A stretch of 64,000 nt of DNA from NCBI RefSeq assembly GCF_003477995.1, contig NZ_QUEM01000008.1, positions 62,001 through 126,000 of the forward strand, read 5' to 3'. The notes under the pieces were generated by a model. It was not told the DNA's origin. It saw only the letters and a program-made list of their open reading frames with translations, and did not search any database. This document shows, piece after piece, positions 1-10,164 of this stretch. Each line of letters opens with the position of its first letter. Position 1 is the first letter of the stretch. The DNA is from Bacteroides sp. OF04-15BH. GTDB lineage: Bacteria > Bacteroidota > Bacteroidia > Bacteroidales > Bacteroidaceae. The position numbers were made by a program, and so were the translations under genes.

Positions 1-1
1 C

Positions 2-1390
2 GTATATGGTCAGTGCAAGAGCTGGCTCGACATGGGCTTGCAGCCACGCGCCGTAAGCCGCGACTTGGACTGGGGTATTCCAGTGCCGGTTGAGGGTGCC
101 GAGGGCAAAGTGCTGTATGTATGGTTCGACGCTCCTATCGGTTATATCAGCAACACCAAGGAACTGCTTCCGGATTCATGGGAAAAATGGTGGAAGGATC
201 CTGAGAGCCGTCTGGTACATTTCATCGGTAAGGACAACATCGTGTTCCACTGCATCGTGTTCCCGGCCATGCTGAAAGCTGAAGGCAGCTACATTCTGCC
301 GGACAACGTACCGAGCAACGAGTTCCTGAACCTGGAGGGCGACAAGATTTCCACTTCACGCAACTGGGCCGTATGGTTGCACGAATACCTGCGCGACTTT
401 GAAGGCAAGCAGGACGTGCTGCGTTATGTGCTCACCGCCAATGCACCGGAAACAAAAGACAACGACTTCACCTGGAAAGACTTCCAGGCACGCAACAATA
501 ATGAGTTGGTAGCCGTTTACGGTAACTTCGTGAACAGAGCCCTGCAGCTCACTCAGAAATACTACAACGGTGTGGTACCGGCCTGTGGTGAACTGACCGA
601 ATACGATCAGGCTACCCTCGACGAGTTCAAGGATGTGAAGGTGAAGGTAGAAGAGCTGCTCGACAACTTCAAGTTCCGCGACGCTCAGAAAGAGGCGATG
701 AATCTGGCCCGCATCGGTAACAAGTACATCGCCGACTGCGAACCTTGGAAGGTGATCAAGACCGATCCGGAGCGCGTGAAGACCATCATCTACATCTCTT
801 TGCAGCTCACCGCCAATCTGGCCATCGCTTTCGAACCGTTCCTGCCGTTCAGCAGCGAAAAACTGCGCCACATGCTGAATATGGAAACCTTCGAATGGGC
901 ACAGCTGGGTAACACCAACCTGTTGCAGGAAGGCCATCAGCTGAATCAGCCGGAACTGCTCTTCGAGAAGATCGAGGATGCTGCCATCGAGGCTCAGATC
1001 CAGAAGCTGCTGGACACCAAGAAAGCTAATGAGGAGGCCAATTACAAGGCAGAACCTATCAAGGAGAACATTCCGTTCGAGGACTTCGAGAAACTGGACA
1101 TCCGTGTCGGTACCGTATTGGAGTGTACCAAAGTGCCTAAGGCCGACAAGCTGCTTTGCTTCAAGATTGCCGACGGATTGGAGAACCGCACCATCGTTTC
1201 GGGTATTGCCAAATACTACAAACCGGAAGAACTGGTGGGCAAGCAGGTTTGCTTCATCGCCAATCTGGCTCCGCGCAAGCTCAAGGGCATCGAAAGCCAG
1301 GGTATGATTCTCTCTGCCGTGAACCACGACGGTTCGCTCAGCGTCATCACTCCGGAGAAGGAAGTGAAACCAGGCTCTTGCGTAGGCTAA
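2..1390 (+). CDS. metG: Methionyl-tRNA synthetase, C-terminal part (5' end outside window)
   Basis: Charges tRNA-Met with methionine in the cytoplasm. The reading frame is open from base 2, so the start lies before the window; the first ATG at 32 is internal. What is visible is the end of the catalytic core with the signature KISTSRNW, a KMSKS-loop variant near residue 115, then the alpha-helical anticodon-binding domain, and finally a tRNA-binding OB-fold domain ([17 protein letters not shown] onward, about the last 105 residues), present in the long form of MetG. The stop TAA at 1388-1390 is followed by a hairpin terminator, so this is the last gene of its unit. Identification is very secure; only the N-terminal Rossmann half is missing. 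Confidence 0.97.
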   Translation, partial: VYGQCKSWLDMGLQPRAVSRDLDWGIPVPVEGAEGKVLYVWFDAPIGYISNTKELLPDSWEKWWKDPESRLVHFIGKDNIVFHCIVFPAMLKAEGSYILPDNVPSNEFLNLEGDKISTSRNWAVWLHEYLRDFEGKQDVLRYVLTANAPETKDNDFTWKDFQARNNNELVAVYGNFVNRALQLTQKYYNGVVPACGELTEYDQATLDEFKDVKVKVEELLDNFKFRDAQKEAMNLARIGNKYIADCEPWKVIKTDPERVKTIIYISLQLTANLAIAFEPFLPFSSEKLRHMLNMETFEWAQLGNTNLLQEGHQLNQPELLFEKIEDAAIEAQIQKLLDTKKANEEANYKAEPIKENIPFEDFEKLDIRVGTVLECTKVPKADKLLCFKIADGLENRTIVSGIAKYYKPEELVGKQVCFIANLAPRKLKGIESQGMILSAVNHDGSLSVITPEKEVKPGSCVG

Positions 1391-1420
1391 AAGCCGGTCG
1401 ACACCAAGACATAATAACAG

Positions 1421-1471
1421 AAAAGGGAACACCCAAAGTCATTTCGACTGAAGGTGTCCCCTTTCGTTTTT
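1421..1471 (+). terminator. Rho-independent terminator of metG
   Basis: A 12-bp stem with one mismatch (1422-1433 with 1453-1464) encloses a second small stem (AGTC/GACT) and is followed by a T run at 1466-1471. It lies 31 bases after the metG stop. Confidence 0.8.
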
Positions 1472-1484
1472 CCTTGTCCGGAAA

Positions 1485-1563
1485 GCCTTGAAAAAATCAT
1501 GGTGATGATCTGAAAATTTCATCAAAATGATTTTCTTAAATGATCTCAATGATTTTTTCAGGC
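1485..1563 (-). repeat. AT-rich nested inverted repeat between convergent genes
   Basis: Outer arms 1485-1500 and 1549-1563 are complementary apart from one bulged base. Between them are several shorter GATGA/TCATC-type arms. It sits 20 bases beyond the 3' end of the minus-strand gene that stops at 1583, so it may serve as that gene's terminator. A similar AT-rich arrangement follows the V-ATPase operon at 24701-24772. Confidence 0.5.
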
Positions 1564-1582
1564 GTTGCCGGCGCTTCGGTGC

Positions 1583-4500
1583 TTACTTCACATAGAAACG
1601 TCCCACGGTCAGGTATTCTCCTTGTCCGATGCGGTATAAATACATGCCGGAGGCACGGAGCGGCAGACGCACCTGATTCTCGCCTTCCTGCAAATTTCCT
1701 TCATAGATGATTTGTCCCTGCGGATTGTAAACCACCATACGAAGCGAAGCATCAAATCCCTTTACCGAGAAATGCAGCGGCTCGTCCCGACCGATCAAAG
1801 TTGGATAAAGAGCAACCCGACGGGCATCCTGGGTCTCGCTTTCCACACCGGTGGGCACTTCCTTGCTTCCTTCAATCATCTTATGAACCGTCTTACTGTT
1901 CCGCTCTCCCTGTGCATTGGTCACGGTCAGCGTCACGTCATAACTCTGGTCGGGAACCACCGTCACCCGCGGATTACGTGCATGCGGATCGCTGACGTGC
2001 AGCGGCTGAGGCTGGAAGGTCCACTCCCACGAAGCATCATTCTGGTTGGCAATAGAATAACTGTCGAACTGGAGTTCTGTAGTCTTCAGATTCTTTCCGC
2101 TCCCTACATTCAACAGCAACGGCTGGGCAACAGGCGTAAACATGGAGTCTACCAAAGCGGTTTCCCACACCCCGTTGTTCGTAGCGATACGGATTTTGCC
2201 ATCCTTATAGAAAGGCAGCATACGGTTCACCCGGATCATGGCAGGCAATCCCTGTGAGAAATCGCTCCAACGGTTCTGCTCCTCATCCCAGTAAACGACC
2301 TTTCCGGCATAGATAAAGGTATCCTCCGTATAGTCCTGACGGGCATCGGCAATGGCATACACAGCGTTCTTGTCGTTTCCTGTGAGGAAAAAACGGGTGA
2401 TGCCATACGTTCCCATCTGTCCGGAGGGAGTCTGCATCTCCAATCCGGCATTCATCTTCTCCCAAGTCTGTCCGTTGTCACGCGTACGGTACATGCCGCC
2501 AGGTTCATGCGTCGTAACCCAGATTTCATCCTCACGCAACGGGTGAATGGCAATCTTGAATTGCAGGCTCTCCTGCATTTCCGGCAACAGGTTATATTTC
2601 TCAAATTCCTTTCCTCCATCCAGCGAATAATACAGTGCCGTACCGGCAGCCACCACAATCTTGTCGGGGTTGGAGCGCGAAATGGCATAAGCGGAAATAT
2701 CCCGTCCGAAATCATGAACCAGCGTGTAGCTGAGACCGTCGTCCGTGGTGCGCCAGAGCATGCTGTAAGTGCTGCCCTGCATACCAAAAGCCGGCGAGGT
2801 GACAATCAGGAAGTTCTGCGCATAGCGCGGATCGTATTCGAAACCGACTCCAAAACGGGTTCCCTCCTTCGGATAAACCCAGAAGCGCTCGGCATTCTCA
2901 AAATCCTTGAACTCCTCGGTCCAGTGGTCCGGAACCAGCAGTTTCTGCTGCGTATCCGAGAAGGTAATCTTGCGCGGATTGCTCAAGAACACATAGCCCG
3001 TGGAATGCTCACTGCCGCGTAAAGCCACCGACACGGAGTCATAATCCGCCAGACGCACCATATTGCCGTTATGGTTCTTTCCGCCCACGATGACATCCTC
3101 GTTCCAGCCCTGATCAAAGCCCCAGAACTCGGCGGCATAGATTCCTTCGTTCAGGATTTCGGGTTCCTGCTCCATCATATTGGCACAGTAAACCATACCT
3201 CCATCGGTAGAGAGCCATGTCTCTCCGGTTTTCTCCGACACATACAGATCCTGCATGTCTGTGTGCAAGTCATATTCGCCATAATATCCTCCAATCTCCA
3301 CGCTCATTTCATGCGGCCGGCCGGTAGAATTCTGCGGATGCTTGTCGAGTGTTCTTCCTCCGTCGTGCGAACTGTATAAAAACAGCAGTCCGAGCAACAG
3401 ATGCTCCGGATCGGTGGGCGACACGGCCAGCACCATATCATAATATCCCTGTCCTCCGGCACGGTCCATACCGTTCATCTGCGACGCCACCGGCAGTTTC
3501 TCCCAGTTCTTCCCGCTGTCCGTACTTTTCAGGATGCAAGGCTCGCCCCGGAAAAACGGATGACGGCTGTCCCAGCCCTGACAAGCCAGCAGATAAACAT
3601 AATCCGGATTGGCTGGCGTCACCCCCAGACGACCGGATGAGAAATGGGTGTCGGGCACATGAATCCGGTCAAATGTCGCTCCGTCATTACTGCTTGTATA
3701 CAGACAGGCTCCCGAATCATCGAAGCTGTCCAGCAACAGGAACAGCTTGGAAGTACCCTTCCCGCGCAGATATTTGATGTCGAAACAGCGCCCGCTCAGC
3801 TTGCGCGTCCAGGTCTGTCCGTTGTCTTCCGAGAGATATACGCCTTCGTCGCTTCCCATCAGGATGCGCGCATCGTTCTTCGGGTCAAAGACGGCATCGC
3901 GGATGCGCTGGAAAGGCTTCCCGCCACGGGGCGTGATGTTCTTCCAGGAATCTCCGCCGTCCTGGGTGAGCCAAAGGCTCATGCCTCCGCCCACAACCAC
4001 CTTATCCGACGATGATTCGGAGATTTCCACTGTAGAAATCTCCCCGCCGAAATAATGCATCGGGGCGCAAGGCTTCCAGAATTTTCCCTTATCCACCGAT
4101 TTGAAAACCATACCCGTCTCCGTACCGCAATACAGAATGTTCTCATTGCTTTGCGACACATCGAAACGCTGCACGTTGCTTTGCCAGGGCACCGGTTTCT
4201 TATTCTTGTAGTCCCGGATCTGATAAGGAGCCAGAACGCGCCAGTTTGCCGTGGGCGAGGCAGCGGCATCGGCCGAAGAGGCTGCACCGCGCGCCCGTTT
4301 CTGCATCTCCGAGCGGTTCAGCAAATCCAGTTCCTGCTGATAGCGGTCGGCATCGGGCAGATGAATCATGCCGTCGGCAAAGACAAAAGGCTCGACCATC
4401 TTTTGCCAACGCTTGAAATAGTTCAGCACATGTTTGTTGTAGGGAGTCTTCTTGCCGCCTCCCGGTAAAGCCGACTTATAGGCCTCGAACTTGCGGACAA

Positions 4501-4654
4501 TCTCATAATAGTTCTTTCCGTCAATCTCCGGACTAAGCAACTGCTCCATCCACTCCGGCTCACGGGCAAAGGTCGTATCGACAGGCGTCTGCACCTGAGC
4601 CGTCATACTGGCCGACAGAGCCAGCATACTGATATAAAAAATAGCTTTCATCAT
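1583..4654 (-). CDS. T9SS-sorted Asp-box beta-propeller protein (paralogue 1)
   Basis: A 1,023-residue secreted or surface-anchored protein of unknown substrate. The N-terminus is a signal peptide (hydrophobic run ending SMTAQ). The body has many Asp-box/BNR turns such as TQDGGDSW, SEDNGQTW, STDSGKNW and RTRDNGQTW, the pattern of sortilin/Vps10-like multi-blade propellers. A PKD-like segment follows near residues 850-925, and the last 75 residues form a type IX secretion sorting domain (starting ALYPTLIG, ending GRFYVK). It lies 11 bases after the paralogue at 4666-7707 and is probably co-transcribed. Asp-box propellers occur in sialidases, xyloglucanases and adhesins; I see no clear catalytic motif, so binding and hydrolysis both remain possible. 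Start ATG 4654; a second Met follows immediately. Confidence 0.85.
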   Translation of the reverse strand: MMKAIFYISMLALSASMTAQVQTPVDTTFAREPEWMEQLLSPEIDGKNYYEIVRKFEAYKSALPGGGKKTPYNKHVLNYFKRWQKMVEPFVFADGMIHLPDADRYQQELDLLNRSEMQKRARGAASSADAAASPTANWRVLAPYQIRDYKNKKPVPWQSNVQRFDVSQSNENILYCGTETGMVFKSVDKGKFWKPCAPMHYFGGEISTVEISESSSDKVVVGGGMSLWLTQDGGDSWKNITPRGGKPFQRIRDAVFDPKNDARILMGSDEGVYLSEDNGQTWTRKLSGRCFDIKYLRGKGTSKLFLLLDSFDDSGACLYTSSNDGATFDRIHVPDTHFSSGRLGVTPANPDYVYLLACQGWDSRHPFFRGEPCILKSTDSGKNWEKLPVASQMNGMDRAGGQGYYDMVLAVSPTDPEHLLLGLLFLYSSHDGGRTLDKHPQNSTGRPHEMSVEIGGYYGEYDLHTDMQDLYVSEKTGETWLSTDGGMVYCANMMEQEPEILNEGIYAAEFWGFDQGWNEDVIVGGKNHNGNMVRLADYDSVSVALRGSEHSTGYVFLSNPRKITFSDTQQKLLVPDHWTEEFKDFENAERFWVYPKEGTRFGVGFEYDPRYAQNFLIVTSPAFGMQGSTYSMLWRTTDDGLSYTLVHDFGRDISAYAISRSNPDKIVVAAGTALYYSLDGGKEFEKYNLLPEMQESLQFKIAIHPLREDEIWVTTHEPGGMYRTRDNGQTWEKMNAGLEMQTPSGQMGTYGITRFFLTGNDKNAVYAIADARQDYTEDTFIYAGKVVYWDEEQNRWSDFSQGLPAMIRVNRMLPFYKDGKIRIATNNGVWETALVDSMFTPVAQPLLLNVGSGKNLKTTELQFDSYSIANQNDASWEWTFQPQPLHVSDPHARNPRVTVVPDQSYDVTLTVTNAQGERNSKTVHKMIEGSKEVPTGVESETQDARRVALYPTLIGRDEPLHFSVKGFDASLRMVVYNPQGQIIYEGNLQEGENQVRLPLRASGMYLYRIGQGEYLTVGRFYVK

Positions 4655-4665
4655 CTATACTAGGT

Positions 4666-7600
4666 TTATTGAACAATAAATTTGCCAAACACTTTGGCAT
4701 TTCGGGTTTTCACTTCGTAGACATAAACGCCCGCGGGAAGCTCACCGGCCGGTATCTGTAGCGCACGCTCTCCCTGTCCCAAATGATGCTTCTGCATCAG
4801 ATGGCCGGAAAGATTATGTATCGTGACGACTTTCTCTTCCGGCATGCCCGATACGAGCATGCGCAGGTTTTGTCCGGATGCAATCCGTTCCGCGCTGAGC
4901 GCCACTTTCGGACTCACAGTACCGGCATCTTCCATTCCGGTTTCCTTCTTGATCTGAATCATATCCTTCACCGTGCGGCTGTGTGTCTTGCCGGAGGGGG
5001 TCGTTATGGTCAGGGTAACGTCATAACTGCCGGGACGGCCGAAAACAACCTTCGGATTCCGCACATCCGGATTGCTGACCGACACGGGTTGAGGAGAGAA
5101 ACTCCAGTGCCAGCGGGTACCCGGCTCCTGCTTGACAATCGAATAGCTGTCCAGCCAGACTTCCTTTCCGGGATTATCCGTCAAATCTCCGTTGCCCAGA
5201 TTCAGGGCTATCGGTTGCGCCACAGGACGGAAATCCTGACGCACCAGCGGTATTTCCCAAATGCCTTGATTGGTGGCCGCCCTCAACTTTCCGTCTTTAT
5301 AAAAAGGAACCAGACGCGTCAGACGGGCACCGGGATTCAATCCCTGCGAATAGTCGATCCATTCCGCCATGGAGTCGTCCTTATAATAGACCCGGGCCCC
5401 GTCATTGGTACCCAGATATACTCCGTTAAGCTCATCGCCTGTAAGAATAATCCAGCAGAAGGTCTGACTCAGGAGTTCGCCACTGAGCGGATTGGTCCAG
5501 GTGTGGCCTCCGTCGGTGGTATAGCGCACCGCTCCGGGACTGAAGGTATTGGTCACCCAGACGCACTGTTCGTCATTCGGGTCCACAGCCAGCATCAGAG
5601 GGGTATCTCCGTCGCTGATCTCTTCAGGGAACGGTCTTTCCGGCAATTTCTCCCAGTTGGCTCCGTGGTCGCGAGTACGGTAAATATCCAGATAGCCGCA
5701 GACATAAATCACATCGGGATTCGACCGCGCATATTCATAATTGCTCACACGCTCATGGTCCGTGTCCAGAATGGACTGGAAAGACAAGCCTTCGTTCTCC
5801 GAACGGTAAATCTGATACACATCTCTGGCGCCCCAGTCATCATCGGCATCCCGTCCGTTCATGATGATCCGAAGGGCATAACGCGGGTCGGTAACGATGC
5901 GCCCGTTGGTTTTCAATATCTCAAAAGGTTTCTTATCGGTGAAATACTGGTCGTAGGTCACCTCCACCGCTCCGTCAATCCGCTCCGGCATGACATAACG
6001 GCCGGCATCGCTGAAATACACTTTCTTCGGGTCACTGAGCATCACATGTCCGGTGGCCTTCTCCACGCCTCCCACGTGCATCGTGTTGCCTTCGCCGTAA
6101 GAAGCCATGTGGACGGCATCTCCGTTGTGCCAGCGTCCACCAGCCATGACATCCTCATTCCAGCCCATATCAAAACCGTGATAATCGGCTGCATACACGC
6201 CCTTCATCCGGTTTTCGCCGGGAGTCTCAAAGAAATCGGCAGAATATTTGATGCCTCCGTCGGTAGCTATCCACGTATCGTTGCCGGAGATTGCAATATC
6301 CTGAATGTCGGGGTGCATCTTTTCATGGGCGGTATACCCTCCGATGGCTGTATTTCCGTAACGGAGCCCCCAGCCGCCGGACCCTCCCTGAGTGGAACGA
6401 TAGGCGGAACACAAACCGAAAATCACCAGCTCGGGATCTTTATTCGACACTCCCAAGGTCATGTCAAAGAAGCCTTGTCCTCCCTGACGCTCATCCAAAT
6501 CGAAAAACGAGTTGCGAAAGTCCCAGCTGTTGGTGCTGACCCGGGTGGTCTTGTCCACCCAATCCTTTCCGCCATTCTTACTTTGCAGGATATAAGGTTT
6601 CCCGACACCGTCTTTGTTATTATAAAGCTCATAGGCCGTGACCAGCGCATACACATAGTCTTCACCTCCCGGTGCCTCACTCACGGCCAGGCGCCCGGCA
6701 TTCAAGGCAAAAGGCAGCATTTCGGACGCGGTAAAGGTGGCGCCACCATCGTGTGATGTATAAAACAAGGTGCTCTCTCCCCCAACCGGACGGAGCATCA
6801 GATAAACCGTTTCCGGATCGCCTGGTTTCAGCTCATGGTCATAACCGATGCCCTGCAAGGTCAGCAGGAAACTGGCACCACCGTCCTCCGAACGGTAGAA
6901 CCCGCCTTCGGTACGCGTAATGGGGTCGTAAGCCGTCGTCACGGTCATCCGGTTCGGATTCCCGGTATGGAAACGGATGCTGTTTACCCGGGTCTGAATG
7001 CCGGGCACCCGATTCCAGGTGTTTCCTCCATCTTCTGATCTCCACAGCGCCGTGCCTCCTCCGGCATACACGATATCCGGATTCTGCGGATGTACGGCCA
7101 AAGCATAAATAGACCCTCCGAAAAAATGAGCCCCGTTGCAGGCGGTCCAGTTCTGCCCTTTATCCTCAGAACGGAACACCACGCCGGCCTCCGTACCACA
7201 ATACAGAATATTGGGCTCGGAAGCAGAAACCGCCAAACGGTAAACACACGCCTGGGAGTCCTTGGGTTTGGCTCCTTCGCTGACTGTCTGGTTCGGACCG
7301 ATACTGCGCCACACGGCGGCAGATACATTTCTGGACCGACGAATATTACGGGTATTTAAAGAATCTATCCGGGCATAATAGGCATCGTAGTCCGGTAGAA
7401 CAATCTTGCCGGCTGCATTCACAAAGGGGCGATAAGCCTTCTGCCAACGACGAAAGAAATTCACCGCCGGTTTATAGGGACGTGTCTTGACCCGCACATC
7501 TACGTTGCAGGCGGCCCATTCCTCAAAAAGAGAATCCATTTTGAAATAATTCACTCCTGCCGGATCATCGGCAAGACATTTCATCCACTCCGGAGCACCT

Positions 7601-7707
7601 TCCGGCAGCGGTTCCGATGTATAGGGATTAAACTTTGCCGTTTGCTGTGCCGACAAAGCACCGCCCCACATCAAAAGGACAGAAGAGAGAAACAAAAATC
7701 TGTTCAT
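4666..7707 (-). CDS. T9SS-sorted Asp-box beta-propeller protein (paralogue 2)
   Basis: A 1,013-residue secreted protein with the same architecture as its downstream neighbour: signal peptide (MNRFLFLSSVLLMWGGALSAQ), a conserved N-terminal segment (PEWMKCLADD...NFFRRWQKA, compare YFKRWQKM in the other), Asp-box repeats (SEDKGQNW, SEDGGNTW, RTRDHGANW, TTDGGHTW), a PKD-like domain and a type IX secretion C-terminal domain ending VFGKFIVQ. The two genes are a tandem duplication that has diverged well along its length. The T9SS domain implies export by the Por machinery and attachment to A-LPS or release. Substrate unknown. A promoter-like -7 box lies about 57 bases upstream of the start. Confidence 0.85.
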   Translation of the reverse strand: MNRFLFLSSVLLMWGGALSAQQTAKFNPYTSEPLPEGAPEWMKCLADDPAGVNYFKMDSLFEEWAACNVDVRVKTRPYKPAVNFFRRWQKAYRPFVNAAGKIVLPDYDAYYARIDSLNTRNIRRSRNVSAAVWRSIGPNQTVSEGAKPKDSQACVYRLAVSASEPNILYCGTEAGVVFRSEDKGQNWTACNGAHFFGGSIYALAVHPQNPDIVYAGGGTALWRSEDGGNTWNRVPGIQTRVNSIRFHTGNPNRMTVTTAYDPITRTEGGFYRSEDGGASFLLTLQGIGYDHELKPGDPETVYLMLRPVGGESTLFYTSHDGGATFTASEMLPFALNAGRLAVSEAPGGEDYVYALVTAYELYNNKDGVGKPYILQSKNGGKDWVDKTTRVSTNSWDFRNSFFDLDERQGGQGFFDMTLGVSNKDPELVIFGLCSAYRSTQGGSGGWGLRYGNTAIGGYTAHEKMHPDIQDIAISGNDTWIATDGGIKYSADFFETPGENRMKGVYAADYHGFDMGWNEDVMAGGRWHNGDAVHMASYGEGNTMHVGGVEKATGHVMLSDPKKVYFSDAGRYVMPERIDGAVEVTYDQYFTDKKPFEILKTNGRIVTDPRYALRIIMNGRDADDDWGARDVYQIYRSENEGLSFQSILDTDHERVSNYEYARSNPDVIYVCGYLDIYRTRDHGANWEKLPERPFPEEISDGDTPLMLAVDPNDEQCVWVTNTFSPGAVRYTTDGGHTWTNPLSGELLSQTFCWIILTGDELNGVYLGTNDGARVYYKDDSMAEWIDYSQGLNPGARLTRLVPFYKDGKLRAATNQGIWEIPLVRQDFRPVAQPIALNLGNGDLTDNPGKEVWLDSYSIVKQEPGTRWHWSFSPQPVSVSNPDVRNPKVVFGRPGSYDVTLTITTPSGKTHSRTVKDMIQIKKETGMEDAGTVSPKVALSAERIASGQNLRMLVSGMPEEKVVTIHNLSGHLMQKHHLGQGERALQIPAGELPAGVYVYEVKTRNAKVFGKFIVQ

Positions 7708-7763
7708 GAATAAAAAATATTGATTTGATACATAGTTCCTTCCACTCTTGGAAGAAAGGAGCG

Positions 7764-7771
7764 CAAAGATA
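7764..7771 (-). promoter_or_regulatory. Bacteroidetes -7 promoter box for the T9SS gene pair
   Basis: On the minus strand the sequence reads TATCTTTG, matching TAnnTTTG, 57 bases upstream of the ATG at 7707. I do not find a convincing TTTG -33 element at 19-20 nt. Confidence 0.45.
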
Positions 7772-7997
7772 AATACCCCTACGGTACCTCAGGCAGGAGA
7801 CACTCTTTTTTAGGCTTGTTTATGGCTTATATACAAAGTATTACAAAATATTCCTTACCCCAAAAACTGACATTGTAAAGAATAAACAGAACAACTGACC
7901 AGAAAAGAAAATAGCAAAATACGGATAAACAGACATACTTTCCTCCATAAAAAACAAGAAGAGGAAAAACAGAATGACAAGATCGTGTCAGAAAACA

Positions 7998-8030
7998 GCA
8001 AAGGACAGAGCCGAAAGCCCTGTCCTTTGC
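7998..8030 (-). terminator. Terminator of the glycan operon
   Basis: A perfect 11-bp stem, 7998-8008 with 8020-8030, with an 11-base loop, lies 21 bases beyond the last glycosyltransferase stop (8051). The T run on the transcribed side is short (GTTTTC). The rest of the 7708-8050 gap holds only the T9SS promoter box; I see no gene in it. Confidence 0.8.
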
Positions 8031-8050
8031 CTGAAATATCCTAAAAAGTC

Positions 8051-8854
8051 CTACTTTTTGAGTACACTGCGCACCACAAACCAGAGGTGCTGCCCAATGG
8101 CTGCCGGCCATCCGAAGTGACGGGCCATAATGCGCAAACGCTCCATCAGAGACTTTCTGTGGTTCTGGGTGGTAAGTCCTTCGCTCAGATAATCCGTAAG
8201 AATCAGATTGGAGTTATGCAAAGCCAGACGTCTGCTCCGCGCTTTCTTCATAATGCGGATGCACCAGTCGTAATCGGCCGAAAAGCGGTATCGCATATCG
8301 TATAATTCCTCGCGTGCCAAATCCGTGCGCACATAAAAAGACTGATGACACACCAGCATGCCCTGAAGGAAACTCCGGAAACTGAGCTTGCGGGGAGCCT
8401 GCAGCCGGCGATGGCGTATGAAGTGACCCTCGGCATCGACCAGGTCGGTCTCGCCATAAAGCACGGCCGGACGGCGGTCGTGCTCCATCTGCTCCCACTT
8501 GATCTGTTCCATCAGCTGCTTCAACGTATCGGGACTGTGAAAGCAGTCTCCGGCATTCAGAAAGCAGATGTATTCGCCCTCTGCGGCCAGAATGGCCTTG
8601 TTCATGGCATCATACAGCCCTTTATCGGGTTCGTTAATCAGATTTATCTGGTGAGGAACAGCCTCGCGGGTGTTTTGTTCCACATACTGATGCACCAGTT
8701 CCATGGTGTTATCCTTGGAACATCCGTCCACAATGAGATGTTCGATATTCGGATAGGTTTGCGCCGCAACGCTCTTCAAGGTGCGTGGCAGCGTCTGCGC
8801 TGCATTATAGGTGACCGTAGCCACCGTAATACTCGGATAGGGGTCTTGATTCAT
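8051..8854 (-). CDS. Family 2 glycosyltransferase
   Basis: A 267-residue inverting GT-A glycosyltransferase that probably adds one sugar to a lipid-linked glycan at the inner face of the inner membrane. The N-terminus SITVATVTYNAAQTLPRTL is the nucleotide-binding strand, followed by HLIVDGCSKDNT and LNAGDCF, the place of the metal-binding DxD-type segment. It resembles the WcaE/WcaA type of GT2. It is the last gene of the minus-strand glycan operon, 30 bases downstream of the preceding transferase, and is followed by a strong hairpin. Donor and acceptor cannot be told from sequence. Confidence 0.88.
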   Translation of the reverse strand: MNQDPYPSITVATVTYNAAQTLPRTLKSVAAQTYPNIEHLIVDGCSKDNTMELVHQYVEQNTREAVPHQINLINEPDKGLYDAMNKAILAAEGEYICFLNAGDCFHSPDTLKQLMEQIKWEQMEHDRRPAVLYGETDLVDAEGHFIRHRRLQAPRKLSFRSFLQGMLVCHQSFYVRTDLAREELYDMRYRFSADYDWCIRIMKKARSRRLALHNSNLILTDYLSEGLTTQNHRKSLMERLRIMARHFGWPAAIGQHLWFVVRSVLKK

Positions 8855-8884
8855 ATATTTCTTTTAAGCTTGATATCTTGTTTT

Positions 8885-10153
8885 TCAGGCCTTCGCCCTG
8901 TCGGTTGACTGATTATAGATTTTAATGTATTTCATGGCCACGGCACTCTCTCCGTAGGTCATGCCTGCTTTCTTGACGGCTGCACGACTCAGACTGTCAT
9001 AGTCGGCCTGCTGAAGGACATAGAGAATACCTTCGGCCAGATCTTCTGAATCCTGATAACGGGCCACATAACCGTTTATCTTATGGTCGATCATCTCGGG
9101 AATTCCTCCTACCTCGAAACCGACGCAAGGAGTACCACACGACATGGCCTCGACGATGGTGTTCGGCAGATTGTCCTGAAGCGAAGGCGTAACAAAAGCC
9201 TGTACCGCATTGTAAAGACTGGCCATGCGCTTCTCGTCGGCCACATAGTCTACGGCATATACCGGGAACGGGAACATGCCTTTCATGGCGGCAGCCTCTT
9301 TTCCCACAATGACAATGCCCAGTTTTTCGGCCAGCTGAGGCTGGGTCTCGGCCAGATAACGGCAAGCCTCCACCATAAAGTCAATGCCCTTGCGCTTGTC
9401 GGTAATCTTCATGGAACTGAAGAGCAGCAGAATCTTGTCGGCAGGCAGATTGAAACTCAGGCGGGCAGTGGCCTTGTTTTCCGGTCGGAAGAGCGAGGTG
9501 TTGATGGCATTCGGAATGGACACCACACGCTGCCCCGTGAGCAAAGCACTCTGCGAAGCCAGTTTCTCGAGCCACTGGCTACAGGCCACAAAGGTGATGT
9601 GCGCCCCGCGAAGCATCTTTTCCTTCTTGCGGAACACACGGGTAGACAAGTCTTTCTGACTGCCTCCGTGAAGTAAAAGCGGGCAGTGATGACACTCGGT
9701 CAGGTATTTGTCGCACGAACCGCTGTAATGGCAGATACCGGTGAAGGGCCACATGTCATGCAGGGTCCACACGACCGGCTTGCCGCTGTCGATAATCTTA
9801 CGGATGCTTTTCAGAGAAAGGAATCCCTGATTGATCCAATGCAGATGAATAATGTCTGCTTCCTTGAATTCGGGCAGCGACGTGATGTCAGCTCCCGTAT
9901 TGGCAATGTCTACCTGAAACAGGTTGTGCTTCTTGAAAGCATTGGCCTTCCAGATAACCACGCGTTCCCAGACAAAGCGAAAACGGTTGCGCCAGCTTTT
10001 CCGCAAGGCACACACCGTGATCTGTCCGGTTTCCTTGTCGCGTACCAGCATCTTTGCCTTGACGCCATTATTTTTCAAGGCTTCCATCAGTCGGTTGGCG
10101 GCAATGGCTGCCCCACCGGTCCGTTCGGAAGTATTTACGATTAGAACTCTCAT
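8885..10153 (-). CDS. Family 4 glycosyltransferase
   Basis: A 422-residue retaining GT-B enzyme. The N-terminal domain starts MRVLIVNTSERTGGAAIAA, the glycine-rich opening of GT4 proteins that handle glycan acceptors. The C-terminal domain carries the family E-x7-E region (PSLQDNLPNTIVEAMSCGTP, near residue 335) that binds the nucleotide-sugar donor. A cysteine/histidine-rich patch (CHYSGSCDKYLTECHHCPLL, about residues 140-160) is seen in a subset of these GT4 proteins. It lies 11 bases after the preceding gene in the operon. Sugar specificity unknown. Confidence 0.9.
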   Translation of the reverse strand: MRVLIVNTSERTGGAAIAANRLMEALKNNGVKAKMLVRDKETGQITVCALRKSWRNRFRFVWERVVIWKANAFKKHNLFQVDIANTGADITSLPEFKEADIIHLHWINQGFLSLKSIRKIIDSGKPVVWTLHDMWPFTGICHYSGSCDKYLTECHHCPLLLHGGSQKDLSTRVFRKKEKMLRGAHITFVACSQWLEKLASQSALLTGQRVVSIPNAINTSLFRPENKATARLSFNLPADKILLLFSSMKITDKRKGIDFMVEACRYLAETQPQLAEKLGIVIVGKEAAAMKGMFPFPVYAVDYVADEKRMASLYNAVQAFVTPSLQDNLPNTIVEAMSCGTPCVGFEVGGIPEMIDHKINGYVARYQDSEDLAEGILYVLQQADYDSLSRAAVKKAGMTYGESAVAMKYIKIYNQSTDRAKA

Positions 10154-10164
10154 ATCGAATGTGA

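Noticed and set aside
356..1432. Long open frame on the minus strand opposite metG (358 codons)
   Set aside because: It lies wholly across metG and its terminator, has no domain likeness, and reflects the codon bias of the real gene.
4783..6756. 657-codon open frame on the plus strand opposite the T9SS gene
   Set aside because: The minus-strand protein has signal peptide, Asp boxes and sorting domain; the antisense translation has no family features.
7827..8111. 94-codon minus-strand frame between the T9SS gene and the glycan operon
   Set aside because: It runs through the operon terminator and into the last transferase in another frame; no ribosome site and no likeness to known proteins.
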